From Runella sp. (GTDB taxonomy: Bacteria > Bacteroidota > Bacteroidia > Cytophagales > Spirosomataceae), in the NCBI GenBank assembly GCA_023254175.1, contig JALQYJ010000046.1, positions 1-34,263 of the forward strand: a stretch of DNA of 34,263 nucleotides, written 5' to 3'. Position numbers and translations under genes: made by a program. Below the pieces are notes generated by a model, which had not been told where the DNA came from, did no database searches, and worked only from the letters and a program-made list of their open reading frames with translations. Below are positions 17,017 through 25,648 of the stretch, piece after piece (the first letter of the stretch is position 1; every line of letters starts with the position of its first letter).

Positions 17017-18774
17017 TTACTTAATAGTAATATCAAATGGCAAGCGCGCTTGCGTTCCTTCCATTTGTTGAAGTTTCTTCAAGGTTTTGAGGTAAGGAGC
17101 AAAGTCACCGAGTTTTTGTTGTAACACCGCTTCTTCGGCGTCGTTAGAAAATTTCGTAATCACTTCCTCAAACACGTTTTTCTCTTTTGGATAACGAACA
17201 CGGTAGTCACCTTCTTTCAATTTAGCCGATTTTGCTGCAATTTCAATCGCTTTGTCCAAGCCACCAAACTCGTCGATAAGACCGTTTCCTTTGGCCTCAC
17301 GCCCCGACCATACACGTCCCGACGCTAACGATTGAAGTTTCGCCAACGACATTTTACGACCTTCTGCCGCTTTTTTGGTAAAGACAGCGTAAATGTTTTC
17401 GGTGCTGCGTTGCATACGGTTGTTTTCAAAAGGCGTCATTTCACGCGTTACACTTGGCCAATCTGAGTGAGCGTTGGTATTTACGCGGTCGAAAGTAATT
17501 CCTAATTTATTGCGAAAGGTATTTTGGAAGTTAAACAACACGCTAAACACCCCAATAGAACCCGTAATGGTGTTGGGATGTGCCACGATTTTGTCGCAAC
17601 CCATCGCCATATAATACCCACCCGATGCCGCTACGTCTGACATAGAAGCAATGACAGGTTTTTCTTTGCGGGTCAACTGAATCTCACGCCACATCACATC
17701 TGATGCTAGGGCACTTCCACCTGGCGAATTGATACGAAGCACAACGGCTTTCACTTTTTTGTCCTGACGCGCCTTGCGAAGTTCTTCCACAACGGTTTCA
17801 GAGCCGATATTCCCGTCGTTGCTTTTGCCCGACATGATAGCCCCTTCTCCAATAAGTACGGCGATACGGTTGTCGCTGCTACCTTCTTTTACGTGTTTTT
17901 CGGCTTTTGAATACTTGCTAAGGCCCACAAACTTGATTTTGTCATCTTCACCCAATTTAAGCTCTTTGCGCAGCGCTGTTTCTACTTCGTCGTAGTAGCC
18001 CACGTTGGTAATAAGTTTGTGTTTGAGTGCATCTTGCGGTGAATCAATGCTGAGCGAGTCAGCCAAGTTTTTCAACTGAGTAGGAGTGATTTTTCGAGCT
18101 TGAGAAATTTTATCTACTGCATGGTCGAAGATGTTATTAATCAACACCTGATTTTGAAGGCGACTAGCGTCGCTCATGTTTTCGCGGAAAAAAGGCTCTA
18201 CGGCGCTTTTATATTCCCCAACGCGAAAAATGAGAGGTTTTATCTCTAGCTTGTCGAGTGTGCCTTTGTAGAAGTCATACTCAGCACTGAGGCCATTCCA
18301 CTCCATTCCACCTGCGGGATTAAGGTAAATTTTATCGGCAACCGACGCCAAGTAATACGCTTTTTCAGTCATTACTTCGCCGTAAGCATACACAAACTTA
18401 TTCGACTTTTTGAAATCAATAATGGCATCGCGGATTTCCTCGGCAGTAGCCCAACCTACCATCGGGTATTGTACGTCAATGTACACGCCCTTGATGTTGG
18501 GGTCTTGCTTGGCATTGGCGAGGGCCGAGCGAATGTCGAGTAAACCAAGGACACTGCCTTGTCCGCCCGAAAATTCGGCAAAAGGGTTCTCAACGGCTAC
18601 TTCCTGAATAGGGTTGTTGAGATTGAGTTTTAACACAGAATTACTTTCTATCGGTGTACTTTCTTCGGAAGAACCCACAGCGGCTATGATTCCAACAAAA
18701 AGGAAAAAGCCGAGGATAGAAAATAAAAATAAACCGATGATGGTTGCGAAAACGTGTTTAATAAACTGCCACAT
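17017..18774 (-). CDS. sppA: Signal peptide peptidase SppA (protease IV, 67K type)
   Basis: This membrane-anchored S49 protease degrades cleaved signal peptides. One N-terminal transmembrane anchor (about 8-33) is followed by two tandem S49 domains, as in E. coli SppA; 585 residues is normal. The Lys/Ser dyad is split across the two halves: general base K189 in GEYKSAVEPF and nucleophile S354 in NSPGGSALASDV. MSDVAASGGYYMAMGCD and GSIGVFSV are the other conserved blocks. It is convergent with the GWxTD gene. Confidence 0.95.
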   Translation of the reverse strand: MWQFIKHVFATIIGLFLFSILGFFLFVGIIAAVGSSEESTPIESNSVLKLNLNNPIQEVAVENPFAEFSGGQGSVLGLLDIRSALANAKQDPNIKGVYIDVQYPMVGWATAEEIRDAIIDFKKSNKFVYAYGEVMTEKAYYLASVADKIYLNPAGGMEWNGLSAEYDFYKGTLDKLEIKPLIFRVGEYKSAVEPFFRENMSDASRLQNQVLINNIFDHAVDKISQARKITPTQLKNLADSLSIDSPQDALKHKLITNVGYYDEVETALRKELKLGEDDKIKFVGLSKYSKAEKHVKEGSSDNRIAVLIGEGAIMSGKSNDGNIGSETVVEELRKARQDKKVKAVVLRINSPGGSALASDVMWREIQLTRKEKPVIASMSDVAASGGYYMAMGCDKIVAHPNTITGSIGVFSVLFNFQNTFRNKLGITFDRVNTNAHSDWPSVTREMTPFENNRMQRSTENIYAVFTKKAAEGRKMSLAKLQSLASGRVWSGREAKGNGLIDEFGGLDKAIEIAAKSAKLKEGDYRVRYPKEKNVFEEVITKFSNDAEEAVLQQKLGDFAPYLKTLKKLQQMEGTQARLPFDITIK

Positions 18775-19271
18775 GAGTATAAAAAAGAAAAAATGTAATG
18801 GTCAAAAATAGGATTTTTAATTTACCTAAAAAACAAAAATACAGTTTGGTAATACGACGGAGGAGGGTTTATGTTAAAAGGCGGATTGATAGTACAAGTG
18901 GAAAAATGAGTGGTTGAGGATGCCTGATAATGCAGTGAATGGTGGAATTAACAGGAAGCAAAAGGTATTTTACTGACCTACCATTTGTACGGTGAGGTGC
19001 TGGACATTACCGACCAGAATTATTTGATTCAGAATGTGAATACGTATTTGCTCACGAACCCCCGTCAGGAGTAGGTCAATAGGTGGTATCTTCCAGAATA
19101 GATAACTACTATTTGCTCAAAAATTTGTTACTTTGCCTTGTTAATAATGGTTTACAATTGGGAGATTTATGGTTTACGGTGGAAGTAATGTCCTGAACAG
19201 TAAACAACTAACTCTAAACTTTACAAATTCTAAACGGTAAATTCAAAACCGAAAATAGCAAATTCAAAAAA
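18775..19271. other. 497-bp gap with a possible gene remnant
   Basis: This stretch between sppA and fabI has no complete gene. On the plus strand, 18952-19074 is open for 40 codons without a start codon, reading QEAKGILLTYHLYGEVLDI and ending NPRQE before a TAG. Its composition looks protein-like, and stops crowd the same frame upstream, so it may be the 3' end of a decayed gene. I do not recognise the family. The last 100 bp before fabI are AT-rich with short repeats of TGGTTTAC and AAATTC. Confidence 0.4.
18803..18837 (-). promoter_or_regulatory. Candidate sppA promoter
   Basis: The minus strand has an exact -7 box TATTTTTG (18810-18803) and a TTTG (18837-18834) 23 bp further upstream, at the long end of the spacing seen for Bacteroidota promoters. 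The AT-rich context makes chance matches possible. Confidence 0.35.
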
Positions 19272-20075
19272 ATGGCAAACGGAATATTACAAGGTAAACG
19301 CGGCATCATTTCTGGTGCCCTCGACGAAAACTCAATTGCATGGAAAGTAGCCTTGAAAGCTAAGGCAGAAGGTGCGTCTTTCACGTTGACCAACGCCCCA
19401 ATCGCGATGCGGATGGGCGAAATCAAAAAATTGTCGGAGGCATGTGAGGCAGAAATTATCCCCGCCGATGCGACGTCAATTGAAGATATTGAAAACCTCT
19501 ACGGCAAGTCAATGGACGTATTGGGTGGAAAAGTGGATTTTGTCCTTCACTCAATCGGGATGTCGCCCAATATCCGTAAAGGACGTGCCTATGGCGATTT
19601 GAACTACGAGTGGTTCCTAAAAAGCGTGGACGTTTCGGCGTTGTCGTTTCATAAATTTTTGCAAGTAGCCGAAAAAATGGACGCCATCAACGAGTGGGGA
19701 AGCGTGGTAGCGCTTACCTACATGGCAGCGCAGCGTACGTTTCCTTTCTATACCGACATGGCCGAAGCAAAAGCGATGTTGGAGTCGATTGCGCGTAGCT
19801 ACGGATACCGTTACGGAAAACTTAAAAAGGTGCGCGTAAACACAGTTTCGCAGTCGCCTACCAAAACTACGGCTGGAAACGGAATCGGTGGTTTTGATAA
19901 GTTTTATGATTTTGCCGAAAAAATGGCGCCCCTAGGCAACGCCTCGGCCGATTCATGCGCTGATTTTGTAACCATGATGTTCTCAGATTATACACGCATG
20001 GTAACAATGCAAAACCTTTTCCACGACGGTGGTTTCTCAAACGTCGGGATTTCAGCCGAAGTGTTGGAAGGGTAG
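19272..20075 (+). CDS. fabI: Enoyl-ACP reductase (FabI type)
   Basis: This NADH-dependent enzyme carries out the last reduction of each fatty-acid elongation cycle. The 267-residue SDR protein starts with the FabI-type cofactor site GKRGIISGALDENSIAW. VDFVLHSIGMSP follows. The active-site residues Y150, Y160 and K167 sit in TYMAAQRTFPFYTDMAEAK, matching E. coli Y146, Y156 and K163. RVNTVSQSPTKTTAGNGI covers the substrate loop, where triclosan-type inhibitors bind in the family. It is monocistronic, with a repeat-rich gap downstream. Confidence 0.95.
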   Translation: MANGILQGKRGIISGALDENSIAWKVALKAKAEGASFTLTNAPIAMRMGEIKKLSEACEAEIIPADATSIEDIENLYGKSMDVLGGKVDFVLHSIGMSPNIRKGRAYGDLNYEWFLKSVDVSALSFHKFLQVAEKMDAINEWGSVVALTYMAAQRTFPFYTDMAEAKAMLESIARSYGYRYGKLKKVRVNTVSQSPTKTTAGNGIGGFDKFYDFAEKMAPLGNASADSCADFVTMMFSDYTRMVTMQNLFHDGGFSNVGISAEVLEG

Positions 20076-20092
20076 TTTTTCTAGTGATGAAT

Positions 20093-20157
20093 TAGGAGAG
20101 ATGAGTAATGAGGTTTGGTACCTTTCATCTCTCATCTCTTCTAGCTCATCTCTCCTA
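20093..20157. repeat. Inverted and simple repeats between fabI and the NamZ-like gene
   Basis: The arms TAGGAGAGATGAG (20093-20105) and CTCATCTCTCCTA (20145-20157) are exact complements. The loop contains further degenerate units of the same words (ATGAGTAATGAG, TCATCTCTCATCTC), so several stems can form. It fills the gap between two convergent genes and ends one base from the stop codon of the downstream one. It may terminate transcription from both sides. Confidence 0.65.
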
Positions 20158-21363
20158 TTAAGGGTACAACAAATATTTCTCCCGCATTTTTTTGTAGTTT
20201 GATAAGCCAGGCTCCCAGCTTTTACGAATCTCTTCTTCGTTCGTGCCTGCGATAATCTGCTTTTTAAGATTTTCCGTCCCCGCCAATTTGTCGAAGTTAC
20301 CCATTTGCTTGCTTTGGCTCATGTCAAAAAACTTGTCTTTGTAAGGATAAGCCGCGTAGGTTTCAAACAACCACTTGAGGTTCAGTTTTTTAGATTTTAC
20401 AAACGTATTGGCGTCAAACTTACGCAGGTCGAGTCCATAACATTCTTGATCTTGGTGAAGCGGCGTTTCGCTCATTCCTTGGATACTCACGGGCTTAAAC
20501 GTAAAGCTGTATTTTCCCTTCAACGCAGGTGCGCCTAAGACCGTAAAAGGCATGTAGGTACCGCGCCCTTGGCTCAAAATGGTACCTTCAAACAAACAGA
20601 TGCTTGGGTACAGCATGATAGATTGCTGCGTATTGAGGTTAGGGGAAGGCGGCACGGGCAATACGTATGGCATGGCGTGGGTATAGTTGGCTACCTTGAT
20701 GATTTTTAATGTACACTGCATCTTGTTGGGAAGCCAGCCTTCGCCGTTAATCATTTGGGCAAATTCGCCAATGGTCATCCCGTGGCTAATCGGAATCGGA
20801 AACATGCCAATGCCTGATTTGAGGTGAGGCTCCAAAATAGGGCCGTCAACGCAAAAGCCGTGCGGGTTGGGGCGGTCGAGGATGATGAGTTCTTTGCCAT
20901 TTTCAGCGCATGATTCCATTACGTACGACAGGGTATTGATGTACGTGTAAAAGCGCGCGCCCACGTCTTGCACGTCAAAAATCATCACGTCCACGTCGGC
21001 CAAATGCTCTTTCGATGGCTTGCGATTTTTGCCATAAAGGGAAATGACAGGAATGCCTGTTTTGGGGTCTACGCTATCGCTGACCTTGGCGCCGTTGCTG
21101 GCATTGCCACGAAAACCATGTTCGGGGCCAAAGATTTTGGTGATAGTAACGCCGAGTTTGACAAGGCTGTCAACGCAGTGAGATTTTCCGATGATGGAAG
21201 TTTGGTTGACTAGCATCCCTACCCGTTTGCCTTTTAAATAAGGAAGGTAAGTGCTCGTTTGATCGGCCCCCGTAATAATGGTTTTGGCAGGCGGTGCGAC
21301 GAAAGAGGTGGTTAGAAAAATGGCTAGAGATGAGGCGACAACCGCCTTGAAAAGGTGTTTCAT
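20158..21363 (-). CDS. DUF1343 family protein, NamZ-like exo-muramidase
   Basis: The 401-residue protein has a Sec signal peptide (MKHLFKAVVASSLAIFLTTSFVA). The mature part has the DUF1343 hallmarks: GKRVGMLVNQTSI, IFGPEHGFRG near residue 80, VMIFDVQDVGARFYTYI, LDRPNP and LFEGTILSQGRGT. Members of this family include NamZ of Bacillus, an exo-beta-N-acetylmuramidase that removes MurNAc from peptidoglycan fragments. The likely role is therefore periplasmic or secreted wall recycling. No other muropeptide-recycling gene is adjacent. An alpha/beta hydrolase gene lies 56 bp upstream on the same strand. Confidence 0.88.
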   Translation of the reverse strand: MKHLFKAVVASSLAIFLTTSFVAPPAKTIITGADQTSTYLPYLKGKRVGMLVNQTSIIGKSHCVDSLVKLGVTITKIFGPEHGFRGNASNGAKVSDSVDPKTGIPVISLYGKNRKPSKEHLADVDVMIFDVQDVGARFYTYINTLSYVMESCAENGKELIILDRPNPHGFCVDGPILEPHLKSGIGMFPIPISHGMTIGEFAQMINGEGWLPNKMQCTLKIIKVANYTHAMPYVLPVPPSPNLNTQQSIMLYPSICLFEGTILSQGRGTYMPFTVLGAPALKGKYSFTFKPVSIQGMSETPLHQDQECYGLDLRKFDANTFVKSKKLNLKWLFETYAAYPYKDKFFDMSQSKQMGNFDKLAGTENLKKQIIAGTNEEEIRKSWEPGLSNYKKMREKYLLYP

Positions 21364-21419
21364 GCTAGATTGCTTTTGAAGGGTATGCGACTAAAAGTGG
21401 GTAAAGATAACGACTTTAC

Positions 21420-22343
21420 TCATTTATGTTCGCTTTGGCCGCTTCCGCTTCCTTGGGCGGTCGTAGAGGGGGCGGCTGTTCCTGCTATTATTGTAAAAGG
21501 CGTTGAAACCAATTTGCGAACTAGGTCGGGATGTGAATAGGAAATCAGGTGGCCAGCTTCGGGTAAAAAAATGAAATGAGCGAGTTCCTCCGTTAATTGT
21601 TGACGTGCAAAGTCAAGATTGCTAGGATTCACAATCCAGTCTTTCCCACCTTGCACCACAATCGTGGGCACTTGTAATTTTGACCATTGTGGCTGTAGTT
21701 TTTTCAATTCGCTGGCGTGGGCAAATTTTTCAAACGTGGCTACGTTGAGGCGACGAGGCAGCCACATGCGGACAATCCACCACTTGGCGGGTTTAGAAAA
21801 CCACCAAAATTTTTCTTTGGTTGGGTCGATGGCAGGAGCAAGCATGACTAATTGACTAAACGCCTTGGGGTTCAAAATTGCCATTTGTGCTGCGATAGGT
21901 GCGCCAAATGAACGCCCTAAAAGAACCGCTTTTTGTTTTGAATGGTTGAGCGAAAGGGCCAACATCGCCGCTTTGGCTTGGGTTTCGATGGATGTTACAA
22001 AGCGTTTTTTGCGCAAGCTTGAATGGTTGTAGCCCAAGCGGTCGATGGCAATAATGTGAAAACGACTTTGCAGCAAAGAATCATCGACCATGTTCATGTA
22101 TCCGTACCAAGCCCCAGGCGCTCCGTGAATGAGCAACAGCGGAGGAAGGGTATCGGCACCCGTAGTCGCTGCAAAAAGCTTGAGACTGTCGTTTTGAATG
22201 GTGTAAAAAGTAGGTTTAACGGGCCGATTGGCGTAGTGTTCGCGAATGTCACGGTCGTTTTTTCGCCACGACCGAAAACAAGACGAAAGCCCTGTTGTTA
22301 GAAACAGGAAAGCAATCCAAAGTAAAAGTTTACGACTTAGCAT
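21420..22343 (-). CDS. Alpha/beta hydrolase, probably a lipoprotein
   Basis: The N-terminus MLSRKLLLWIAFLFLTTGLSSC is a lipoprotein-type signal (Cys22). The 307-residue protein has the hydrolase fold markers LLLIHGAPGAWYGYM (oxyanion HG), the nucleophile elbow GRSFGA with S145, an acid in VVQGGKDWIVN and the His in PEAGHLISYSHP. The substrate is unknown. It is on the same strand as the NamZ-like gene, 56 bp apart, so cotranscription is possible. A stub of an SRAP gene lies directly upstream on the same strand. Confidence 0.87.
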   Translation of the reverse strand: MLSRKLLLWIAFLFLTTGLSSCFRSWRKNDRDIREHYANRPVKPTFYTIQNDSLKLFAATTGADTLPPLLLIHGAPGAWYGYMNMVDDSLLQSRFHIIAIDRLGYNHSSLRKKRFVTSIETQAKAAMLALSLNHSKQKAVLLGRSFGAPIAAQMAILNPKAFSQLVMLAPAIDPTKEKFWWFSKPAKWWIVRMWLPRRLNVATFEKFAHASELKKLQPQWSKLQVPTIVVQGGKDWIVNPSNLDFARQQLTEELAHFIFLPEAGHLISYSHPDLVRKLVSTPFTIIAGTAAPSTTAQGSGSGQSEHK

Positions 22344-22378
22344 AGTTAAAAGTAGCGGTTGCTTAAACCGCGTTTTGT

Positions 22379-22480
22379 TTAGTATGTGTCAGCTTTTGAT
22401 GAGGTTTTGGCCTGTTTTTGCACCTCAAATTTCTTTTCCATTTCTTCAACGGTAGCGGTCAATGAATTGCGAAAACACAT
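22379..22480 (-). pseudogene. Truncated SRAP (YedK/HMCES-like) gene stub
   Basis: This 33-codon minus-strand ORF begins MCFRNSLTATVEEMEKKF and stops after KADTY. The start closely resembles the N-terminus of SOS-response-associated peptidases, whose Cys2 (exposed after Met removal) crosslinks to abasic sites in single-stranded DNA. Intact members are about 220 residues or more; here the frame stops and the alpha/beta hydrolase gene starts 35 bp further on. I see no continuation of the SRAP domain in another frame. It is most likely the 5' remnant left by a deletion. A genuine small protein is less likely. Confidence 0.55.
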
Positions 22481-22571
22481 GGCTTGTTAAGGGTATAAGT
22501 GGTTTTTTCTGTGTAGTTTTGAGCAAAGATTTGTTTTCTTTGCCCACACTCGTTAAACAAACTATGACTCT

Positions 22572-23594
22572 ATGAAATTCAAATTATTAGGAAAATCGGG
22601 CCTTCGCGTATCAGAATTGTGCCTAGGTACAATGACTTTTGGTACTGAATGGGGCTGGGGCGCCGACAAACACGAAAGTAAAAAGATTTTTGAAGCTTAC
22701 GCCAACGCTGGCGGTAATTTCATCGACACTGCCAACCGCTATACCGAAGGCACATCGGAGATATTTTTGGGAGATTTTATCTCGTCCGACCGTGACCATT
22801 TTGTGGTTTCGACCAAATATACCTTGTACGACAGAAATGGTGACCCCAATTACGCGGGCAATCACCGCAAAAACATGATTCGTTCGGTCAACGAAAGTCT
22901 CAAACGCCTCCATACCGATTATATCGACGTGTTTTGGGTACACATGTGGGAGTTTACGACGCCCATTGATGAAGTAATGCGCGGATTGGATGATTTGGTT
23001 CGGAGCGGAAAAGTGCATTACGTCGGGATTTCGGACACGCCTGCGTGGGTGATTTCGCGTTCAAACATGCTTGCCGAACTACGCGGATGGAGCCAATTTG
23101 TGGCGTTGCAGGTAGAATATTCGTTGTTGCAACGTGGGGCCGAACGAGATTTGCTTCCGATGGCTAAAACCCTCGACATGGCCGTAACGCCTTGGGGGGT
23201 GATTGGAGGCGGAGCGCTCACGGGCAAATATTTGCGCGGAGAGACGGGGCGCGTGCCCGAAAATAGCCTTCGTCGTAGCGAACGCAGCAGCGACATCGCA
23301 CAAGAGGTAGTGAATGTAGCTCAGGAATTGGGCGTAACTCCTACGCAGGTGGCCATCAATTGGGTGCGCCAACGGGTGTCAAACGTGATGCCAATCGTGG
23401 GAGCCAAGCGCGTAGAACAACTCCAAGATTCGCTCAAATGCCTTGATTTTGTGATTCCTGACGAAATTATGACGCGTTTGAACGAGGTAAGCAAAATAGA
23501 ATTAGGCTTCCCGCACGATTTTCTTTCTTCGGAAGGGGTAAAACAGTCGGCTTTTGCGGGTATGTACGACCAAATTATAAATCACCGTCTTTAG
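22572..23594 (+). CDS. Aldo/keto reductase
   Basis: This 340-residue NADPH-dependent oxidoreductase has a TIM-barrel. The catalytic tetrad is complete: D52 and Y57 in FIDTANRYTEG, K82 in VVSTKYTL and H124 in DVFWVHMWE. The C-terminal coenzyme segment reads VMPIVGAKRVEQLQDSL. The GTSE pattern and length fit the AKR group near potassium-channel beta subunits and YajO/Tas proteins. The substrate is unknown. A TTTTCTTTGCCC stretch about 45 bases upstream resembles a -7 region. The Gre-like gene starts 4 bp after its stop. Confidence 0.92.
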   Translation: MKFKLLGKSGLRVSELCLGTMTFGTEWGWGADKHESKKIFEAYANAGGNFIDTANRYTEGTSEIFLGDFISSDRDHFVVSTKYTLYDRNGDPNYAGNHRKNMIRSVNESLKRLHTDYIDVFWVHMWEFTTPIDEVMRGLDDLVRSGKVHYVGISDTPAWVISRSNMLAELRGWSQFVALQVEYSLLQRGAERDLLPMAKTLDMAVTPWGVIGGGALTGKYLRGETGRVPENSLRRSERSSDIAQEVVNVAQELGVTPTQVAINWVRQRVSNVMPIVGAKRVEQLQDSLKCLDFVIPDEIMTRLNEVSKIELGFPHDFLSSEGVKQSAFAGMYDQIINHRL

Positions 23595-23598
23595 TCCG

Positions 23599-24042
23599 TT
23601 GAAACAACAATTACTTACGCTGCTGAAAACGCAGTTTGATTCCCGCGTGCAAGCGGCGTTGGAAGCGATGCAAAACGTCCAAGACTCAGCCAACGAAGAA
23701 ACCAAAAGTTCGGCGGGCGATAAATACGAAACGGGACGGGCAATGGCTCAAATTGAGCGTGACCGCCATGCCCAACTTTTTGACCAACTGCGGCAAGAAC
23801 GCGCCGTTCTCGACCGCATCGACCCCGATTTTGAGTTTCAACGCGTAGGATTGGGGGCGTTGGTAAAAACTTCTGTAGGTTATTTTTTTGTTTCTGTTAG
23901 CGCAGGAATGGTAGTGGTAGATGGCCAAAAAGTAATCGCTATGTCGCCGCAGTCACCCTTGGGAGCATCATTGATGGGGAAGCAAGCGGGCGATTCGTTT
24001 TTGTTTCAACAGAAAAAAGGGGTTATAGAAGCCCTCATTTGA
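23599..24042 (+). CDS. GreA/GreB C-terminal-domain-like protein with TTG start
   Basis: The 147-residue protein has a helical N-terminal half (about 1-75, probably coiled coil: VQAALEAMQNVQDSANEETK, MAQIERDRHAQLFDQLRQER). Its beta-rich C-terminal half ends SPLGASLMGKQAGDSFLFQ, like the C-terminal domain of transcript-cleavage factors GreA/GreB. The start is TTG at 23599: the frame has a stop at 23578-23580, no other usual start lies between, and the next ATG is at codon 23. Relatives in Bacteroidota are often misnamed 3-oxoacyl-ACP synthase. The acidic tip residues of Gre factors cannot be confirmed. Four bases separate it from the aldo/keto reductase stop, which implies translational coupling. 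Confidence 0.7.
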   Translation: MKQQLLTLLKTQFDSRVQAALEAMQNVQDSANEETKSSAGDKYETGRAMAQIERDRHAQLFDQLRQERAVLDRIDPDFEFQRVGLGALVKTSVGYFFVSVSAGMVVVDGQKVIAMSPQSPLGASLMGKQAGDSFLFQQKKGVIEALI

Positions 24043-24105
24043 GAAAGGTTTTTGTTATCTTTAATTACTAAATTGCTTCAAAAAGAAGGATTTAACCTCT
24101 AACTT

Positions 24106-25614
24106 GTGGTTCGGTATATAGTTCGTATTTATTTTTTCTTTCTTTTTGCTTGCTTTGTAAGCTCAGCTCGGAGCCAAGCTCCGTCCCAGCTTTCTGTCTA
24201 TTCGTTTTCTCGCAATCTTCAGCAGGCGTATTGGGAGGTATTTAAACTTAAAGTAAATGCCGCGAAAGCGCTTTTAGCCAAAGAGAAATCACCCAATGCC
24301 CTTGCCGTCTATGTAGAGAACTACACCGACATGGTGACGTTGCTCGTGAGCGATAACAAGGCCCTGTTTGAACAACTTTCTCCCAACGAAGATAAACGCC
24401 TTTCGTGGCTCGACGACCAGCCGAGTTCGTCACCCTATCAGCGTTTTGTACAGGCCGAAATACGGCTCCAATGGGCATTCATTAAACTCAAGTTTGGGAA
24501 AGAAATAAGTGCCTCTTGGGATATTATCAAAGCCTATCGGTTACTTACCGAAAATGCGCGCCTATATCCTGATTTTGTACCTACTTATAAGTCCTTAGGG
24601 TTGTTACACGTCCTAATTGGCTCGGCTCCGCAGAGTTATCAATGGGTCGCTAAGTTATTGGGTTTGAGGGGAAATATTCCACAGGGACTACGTGAAGTGC
24701 AACGGGTGATTCAACAAGACAAGGTGTTTTCGTTGGAGGCCCAGTTGATTCAAACATTGCTGCACGCGTATATTTTGACCTACGCCGAAAAACAAAATAC
24801 GGAACTTCTACAATTTGTCCATAGCCAACCTGATAACCTGTTACTACATTTTTTTGGGACAACGGTTTCGATGAAAGACGGCAGGGGCGAACAAGCGCTT
24901 GGGTTGCTCAAACAATGTCCCAAAGGAAGTGCTTACTTTGCGTTTCCATTTTTGGATTATTTAGAAGGTGAAATTTTGCTCCAAAAAGGCCAATACGCCG
25001 CTGCCCGAACTCAGTTGAACGAGTTTTTAGGACAATATAAAGGTCAAAACTTCTTGAAAGACACCTATTTGAAGCTGTTTTTAAGCCATTGGCTCGTTGG
25101 TGAAGATGCCGATGCCAACGGATTTTTAGGAAAAATCGGTAAGGTCGGGGCTATCTACGTGGAGTCGGACAAAGCAGCGTTGAAGTTTGCCGAAAACTAT
25201 ACCAAAGGATTGGTTTCTAGCCAACAAAAAATCTTGATGAAGGCACGCTTATCGTTTGATGGCGGTTACTTAGACGAAGCAGCGGCAACGCTACGAAACA
25301 TCAATGAAGCATCGTTTGAAAACGAGAGAGACCGTGCCGAATACCGTTATCGGTTGGGGCGTATTTACCAGCGTCAAGAGTACCCCGATGCGGCTATCCC
25401 CAATTACGAACGAGCGATGGTACTGAGCCAGGTGCAGGGTTTGTATTTTGGGGCAACGTCGGCCTTGCAGCTGGGGTACATTTACCAAGCTAAAGGACAA
25501 AAGTCCAAAGCTATTCAGTACTTTGAGCAAGCGCTCAATTATCCCAAGCACGAATACAAAAACAGCGTGGACAATAAAGCCCGCGCTGCTTTGACGCTTT
25601 TGGGAGTGAAGTAG
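24106..25614 (+). CDS. Secreted tetratricopeptide-repeat protein with GTG start
   Basis: The start must be GTG at 24106, because an in-frame stop sits at 24100-24102 and no ATG follows for many codons. The N-terminus MVRYIVRIYFFFLFACFVSSARSQ is a signal peptide. The remaining ~475 residues are almost all helical. Clear TPR units are near the end: YRYRLGRIYQRQEYPDAAIP and LQLGYIYQAKGQKSKAIQYF. Earlier segments (FPFLDYLEGEILLQKGQYAA) are degenerate repeats. It is probably a periplasmic or outer-membrane-associated scaffold; partners are unknown. It follows the Gre-like gene by 63 bp, where a TTATCTTTA could provide an extra promoter. Confidence 0.82.
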   Translation: MVRYIVRIYFFFLFACFVSSARSQAPSQLSVYSFSRNLQQAYWEVFKLKVNAAKALLAKEKSPNALAVYVENYTDMVTLLVSDNKALFEQLSPNEDKRLSWLDDQPSSSPYQRFVQAEIRLQWAFIKLKFGKEISASWDIIKAYRLLTENARLYPDFVPTYKSLGLLHVLIGSAPQSYQWVAKLLGLRGNIPQGLREVQRVIQQDKVFSLEAQLIQTLLHAYILTYAEKQNTELLQFVHSQPDNLLLHFFGTTVSMKDGRGEQALGLLKQCPKGSAYFAFPFLDYLEGEILLQKGQYAAARTQLNEFLGQYKGQNFLKDTYLKLFLSHWLVGEDADANGFLGKIGKVGAIYVESDKAALKFAENYTKGLVSSQQKILMKARLSFDGGYLDEAAATLRNINEASFENERDRAEYRYRLGRIYQRQEYPDAAIPNYERAMVLSQVQGLYFGATSALQLGYIYQAKGQKSKAIQYFEQALNYPKHEYKNSVDNKARAALTLLGVK

Positions 25615-25648
25615 CCTCTTGAAAGTCTTAAACTTTTAGAAGGTAGAT

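Noticed and set aside
18871-18909. Short ORF MLKGGLIVQVEK upstream of fabI
   Set aside because: Only 12 codons, followed by several stops in the same frame; too short to support as a gene.
19108-19135. TTTG and TTACTTTG before fabI as a promoter
   Set aside because: The -7 box has one mismatch and the spacing of about 12 bp is too short for the Bacteroidota promoter arrangement.
25615-25648. Possible small hairpin (GAAAGT...ACTTTT) between the TPR gene and folE
   Set aside because: The stem is short and mismatched with no U-tract, so it is not convincing as a terminator for either convergent gene.
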